From NCBI GenBank assembly GCA_036338025.1, contig JAYZDB010000288.1, positions 1-15,954 on the forward strand: a stretch of DNA of 15,954 nt. Reading direction: 5' to 3'. Numbering within the stretch: the first letter of the stretch is position 1; each line of letters begins with the position of its first letter. This DNA comes from JAYZDB01 sp036338025 (GTDB lineage Bacteria; Planctomycetota; UBA1135; UBA2386). Positions 13,390-15,954 of this stretch are shown here, piece after piece. The translations under genes and the position numbers were made by a program. The notes beneath the pieces are model-generated. The model did not search any database, had not been told where the DNA came from, and saw only the letters and a program-made list of their open reading frames with translations.

Positions 13390-15384
13390 ATGCAAGCCAC
13401 TCCCGCCAGTCCCCGATATCGCCTCTGGGTCACCTTGATCCTGCTGGCAGTGTTCGCCATCTACGCACCGAGCCTCGGCAATCAATTCGCGCTCGACGAT
13501 GGAATCGTCGCACGCGCAACCTTGCCGGGTGGCGCAACGAACCAGATGACCGCGACGTTCCGGCCGCTGACGGACTACTTCACCAACGGCTACTGGATCG
13601 GCAACGGCGGGGAACTCAGCCGGCTCTATCGACCCGTCACCATCTTGAGCTACGCCGCAACCAACGCGCTGACCGGTGGCGTGCAGGCAGATCCTGAATG
13701 GGAGGCGTTCCCCCACCACCTCATCAACGTCTTGCTGCATGTATTTGCGACCTGGCTGGCTCTGCGGATGCTGATGCCAATCGTCACCCAATACTGGACC
13801 GCAGTACTCGGAGCCGCAGTGTTCGGATTGCACGCAATCCACAGTGAAGTCGTTGCCGGCATCGTGGGACGCGCCGAGTTGCTCGGGTTCTGCTTCGGCG
13901 CGAGCGCCCTGCTGCTGTTCCTCCGCGGACGCAATGGCGCCGGCGCTGCCCGGATCGCGGGCCTCGCAGGCAGTGGGCTGCTGCTGTTCCTGGCCTTTGG
14001 CTCGAAGGAAAACGCGATCGCCTGGGCCGCGTTCCTGCCGGTCTACGCACTCGTCCACGACCGGATCCGGAACAACGCAGGCAACCCTCTGCGCACCTGC
14101 TTGCAGGTGACCTTGGTGGCCCTGGTCCCACTGGTCCTGTTCCTGGCCTTGCGGCACCTGGCCCTGTCCGAGGTGCCGTCGCCATTCCCTGTCCATCGAC
14201 TGGCCAACCCGCTCTACGACGCGCCCCTCGCAACACGTTGGATCACCGGTATCTCGATCTGGGGTTTCGGGCTCTACAAGTGCCTGCTGCCCCTGGGTCT
14301 GGTCAGCGACTATGGACCGTGCACCTTCGACATCCTCGATTCGCTGCTGGCGCCGGCCTTTGTCGCATCGGCAGCGGCTCTGCTCGGGCTGCTGGGTTGC
14401 GGAATCGCGAGCCTCCGACGCCAGCCGCTGTTGTTCCTGGCGGCAGCGTGCTTCCTCGGCTTCAGTTTCTCCACCAGCAACCTGCCACTCGCGATCGGTA
14501 CCGTGTTCGGTGAGCGACTCTACTTCACGCCGAGTTTCGGGATTGCCATCCTTGCATGCTGGATCGCGGGCCTGGTCAGCCGGCCTGCCCTGATCCTCAT
14601 ACCGACCATCGGCTGGTTGCTGATGTGCTCGGTGGTCATCGTGGACCGAAACAGCGCCTGGCACGACGAGACCAGCCGGTTTGTTCAGGACGCGCAGAGA
14701 AATCCACGTTGTCTCCGGCTCACGGAAGCGTACGCAGGCCACCTCGACCGGCGCAACCGCGTAGTGGACGCCGAGAATCTCTGGCGCCGCGCCCTCGAAC
14801 TCGACCCCGAGTTCGTCGATGCACTCTCAAGCCTGGGTGGATTCCTGGCGCGGGCAGGACGCTACAACGATGCGGAACAGATGTTCTTGCGTGCACTAAG
14901 GGCGCCCCCGGGGGCCAAGCCGCTACGTCACATCACGCACTACAACCTGGCGCTGCTCTACAACCTGCTGAAGCAAGCCGAAAAGAGCCAGCAGCACCTG
15001 CGGCTCGCCTGGCGCGAAAACTCGGCCTTCCAGTTCCTGCATGAACCGCTGTTGACCAGGACCCAGGCCCAACTCCCGCCAGACGAGGTCGAGAAGATCC
15101 TCGCCACCGGGCAGCAACGCGTACCCAATCACCCTACCTGGCCCCTGCAACACGCATACCTCGCGATCGCGCGGGATGACATCGAGGCGGGATTGGGTCA
15201 CCTGCGCCGCGCGCTCGCGCTCCGCCCCACGCACGATCAGACCCGCTGGGTGCTGGCGGCGACACTCCTGCAGTCTGGGGATACCGAGGCTGCCAGGCCC
15301 TTGCTCGACGCACTGCGCCAGGACAAGAGCGCGTCGCAGGAGATCCGCAAGATGGCACGAGAGGCTCTGCGGCAGATCAAATGA
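13390..15384 (+). CDS. Polytopic membrane protein with TPRs, TMTC/DUF1736-like glycosyltransferase
   Basis: 664 residues from ATG 13390; an in-frame GTG at 13354 would add 12. The first ~430 residues are a multi-pass membrane part resembling TMTC-type O-mannosyltransferases (GT-C fold): an Asp pair (36-37, FALDDG) in the first extracytoplasmic loop, YRPVT (80-84), HHLINVLLH (109-117), HSEVVAGIVGRAELL (151-165), GSKENA (204-209), a DUF1736-like segment (about 273-310: NPLYDAP...ISIWGFGLYK) and GERLYF (374-379). The C-terminal part (about 438-664) is made of TPR helices (for example YNDAEQMFLRALRAPP). By family, such proteins transfer a sugar from a polyprenyl- or dolichyl-phosphate donor to proteins; in this bacterium that is inferred. 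It ends 4 bp from the convergent biotin carrier gene. The start choice is uncertain; neither candidate has a good Shine-Dalgarno sequence. Confidence 0.83.
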   Translation: MQATPASPRYRLWVTLILLAVFAIYAPSLGNQFALDDGIVARATLPGGATNQMTATFRPLTDYFTNGYWIGNGGELSRLYRPVTILSYAATNALTGGVQADPEWEAFPHHLINVLLHVFATWLALRMLMPIVTQYWTAVLGAAVFGLHAIHSEVVAGIVGRAELLGFCFGASALLLFLRGRNGAGAARIAGLAGSGLLLFLAFGSKENAIAWAAFLPVYALVHDRIRNNAGNPLRTCLQVTLVALVPLVLFLALRHLALSEVPSPFPVHRLANPLYDAPLATRWITGISIWGFGLYKCLLPLGLVSDYGPCTFDILDSLLAPAFVASAAALLGLLGCGIASLRRQPLLFLAAACFLGFSFSTSNLPLAIGTVFGERLYFTPSFGIAILACWIAGLVSRPALILIPTIGWLLMCSVVIVDRNSAWHDETSRFVQDAQRNPRCLRLTEAYAGHLDRRNRVVDAENLWRRALELDPEFVDALSSLGGFLARAGRYNDAEQMFLRALRAPPGAKPLRHITHYNLALLYNLLKQAEKSQQHLRLAWRENSAFQFLHEPLLTRTQAQLPPDEVEKILATGQQRVPNHPTWPLQHAYLAIARDDIEAGLGHLRRALALRPTHDQTRWVLAATLLQSGDTEAARPLLDALRQDKSASQEIRKMAREALRQIK

Positions 15385-15388
15385 CCAG

Positions 15389-15895
15389 CTAGTCCTCGTC
15401 CAGATCCACCAGTGGCGCTGCGTTCGCGACCGCCTCGCCGACCTCGGTGTGGATCTTGACCACCGTCCCGGCGCCCTCGGCCTGGATCGGGTTCTGCATC
15501 TTCATGGCTTCGAGGATCAGCAGGGTCTGACCATCCTCGACGACATCTCCGACCTGCACGGACAGCTCGGCAACGACCCCCGGCATCGACGCGACGATTG
15601 TCCGCTTGCCGCCAACGCGGGCGCCAGCCACTTCGCTGGCCGTCCGCTCTCGTTCATCCTGGACCTCGACCTTGACCAGCTCGCCTCGAACCTGCACCAG
15701 GGTCTGCGCTTCGACAGCATCGACCACCACGTCGTGACTCGACCCATCGACGAGCAGGGTGAAAGCAGTTCCATCACCTACCAACGACACGTCAAGGTGA
15801 TAGGTCTTGTCACCGGTGTGGGCCACCAATTGGCCACCCTGGCGTTCGAAGGTGAAGTCGCGCTCGCGGTCCCCGATCTTGGTGAAGTACTTCAT
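15389..15895 (-). CDS. Biotin carboxyl carrier protein / biotinylated acyl-CoA carboxylase subunit
   Basis: 168 residues. The C-terminal ~70 residues form a biotinyl domain with the canonical EAMKM (129-133), biotin on K132, and the preceding MPGVVAELSVQVGD and following GTVVKIHTEVGEAV typical of the fold. The N-terminal ~80 residues form a beta-rich region like the linker domain of acyl-CoA (propionyl/acetyl) carboxylase alpha subunits or of oxaloacetate decarboxylase-type carriers. It carries carboxyl groups between a biotin carboxylase and a carboxyltransferase encoded elsewhere. ATG at 15895 overlaps the stop of an upstream gene by 4 bp, so it is probably translationally coupled in an operon continuing off the right edge. 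The particular carboxylase cannot be told from this window. Confidence 0.9.
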   Translation of the reverse strand: MKYFTKIGDRERDFTFERQGGQLVAHTGDKTYHLDVSLVGDGTAFTLLVDGSSHDVVVDAVEAQTLVQVRGELVKVEVQDERERTASEVAGARVGGKRTIVASMPGVVAELSVQVGDVVEDGQTLLILEAMKMQNPIQAEGAGTVVKIHTEVGEAVANAAPLVDLDED

Positions 15896-15954
15896 CGTGG
15901 CCGCTGTTCCAGTTTTTCCATCCGATCGATGAGTACCCAGCGCGACGCCGGACG
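15892..15954 (-). CDS. 3' end of an unidentified gene upstream of the biotin carrier
   Basis: A frame open from the window edge codes for 20 residues ending WVLIDRMEKLEQRPR and stops with TGA at 15892-15894, overlapping the ATG of the biotin carrier gene (ATGA). That overlap is the usual sign of coupled operon genes. The fragment is too short to name; a carboxylase subunit would be a natural neighbour but the residues do not show it. Confidence 0.35.
   Translation of the reverse strand, partial: RPASRWVLIDRMEKLEQRPR

Noticed and set aside
13357..14742. 461-codon open frame on the minus strand
   Set aside because: It is antisense to the TMTC-like gene, whose membrane and family motifs are convincing; the antisense product is low-complexity Gln/Glu/Gly-rich sequence.
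1..15954. CRISPR arrays, tRNA or rRNA genes, insertion sequences, phage genes, toxin-antitoxin pairs
   Set aside because: I saw no regularly spaced direct repeats, no tRNA-like cloverleaf, no transposase or integrase motifs and no terminal inverted repeats flanking any gene.

Overview
The window is GC-rich chromosomal DNA from a bacterium. It is almost entirely coding and carries mainly housekeeping genes. Gene order (glmU-prs-rplY-pth-rpsF-rpsR-rplI), the long low-complexity tails on ribosomal proteins, several GTG/TTG starts and a small secreted protein with a 'GxGC ... IPND.SL.G..F.AQ' pattern all suggest a planctomycete-like organism, perhaps near the Poly30/Saltatorellus-type lineages. 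That placement comes from remembered family patterns and was not tested by a search.

Layout. From 10889 down to the left edge, twelve genes run on the minus strand with spacers of at most 118 bp and several overlaps or near-overlaps: glmU, prs, rplY (L25/CTC), pth, rpsF (S6), rpsR (S18), rplI (L9), rimO, pgsA, a membrane-anchored SpoIIE/PP2C-like protein, a MazG-type pyrophosphohydrolase, and priA (3' end at the window edge). A good sigma70-type promoter (TTGACC-17-CACAAT on the minus strand) lies just upstream of glmU and probably drives at least the first part of this array. The 118-bp rplY-pth spacer can fold into a closed stem enclosing small hairpins.

From 11091 to 13123, still on the minus strand, lie a GT-B (family 4-like) glycosyltransferase, a 335-bp stretch without an intact gene that may hold the frameshifted 3' end of a lost gene, a terminator-like hairpin, and a small exported Cys-rich protein. 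Divergent from it is a plus-strand polytopic membrane protein with C-terminal TPRs, resembling the TMTC/DUF1736 O-mannosyltransferase family. It converges with a minus-strand biotin carboxyl carrier protein, whose start overlaps the stop of an unidentified gene cut by the right edge.

How the genes fit together: GlmU supplies UDP-GlcNAc for the envelope, Prs supplies PRPP, L25/S6/S18/L9 build ribosomes, Pth recycles peptidyl-tRNA, RimO modifies ribosomal protein S12, PgsA makes phosphatidylglycerol phosphate, MazG may clean nucleotide pools, and PriA restarts replication. This is a growth-linked array rather than a defence or mobile island. I see no CRISPR array, tRNA, rRNA, insertion sequence or phage gene. 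The least ordinary items are the catalytically eroded-looking SpoIIE-like protein, the opposite-character tails on the partner proteins S6 and S18, the structured rplY-pth spacer, and the TMTC-like protein next to a lineage-type secreted protein. I found no clear undescribed multi-gene system.
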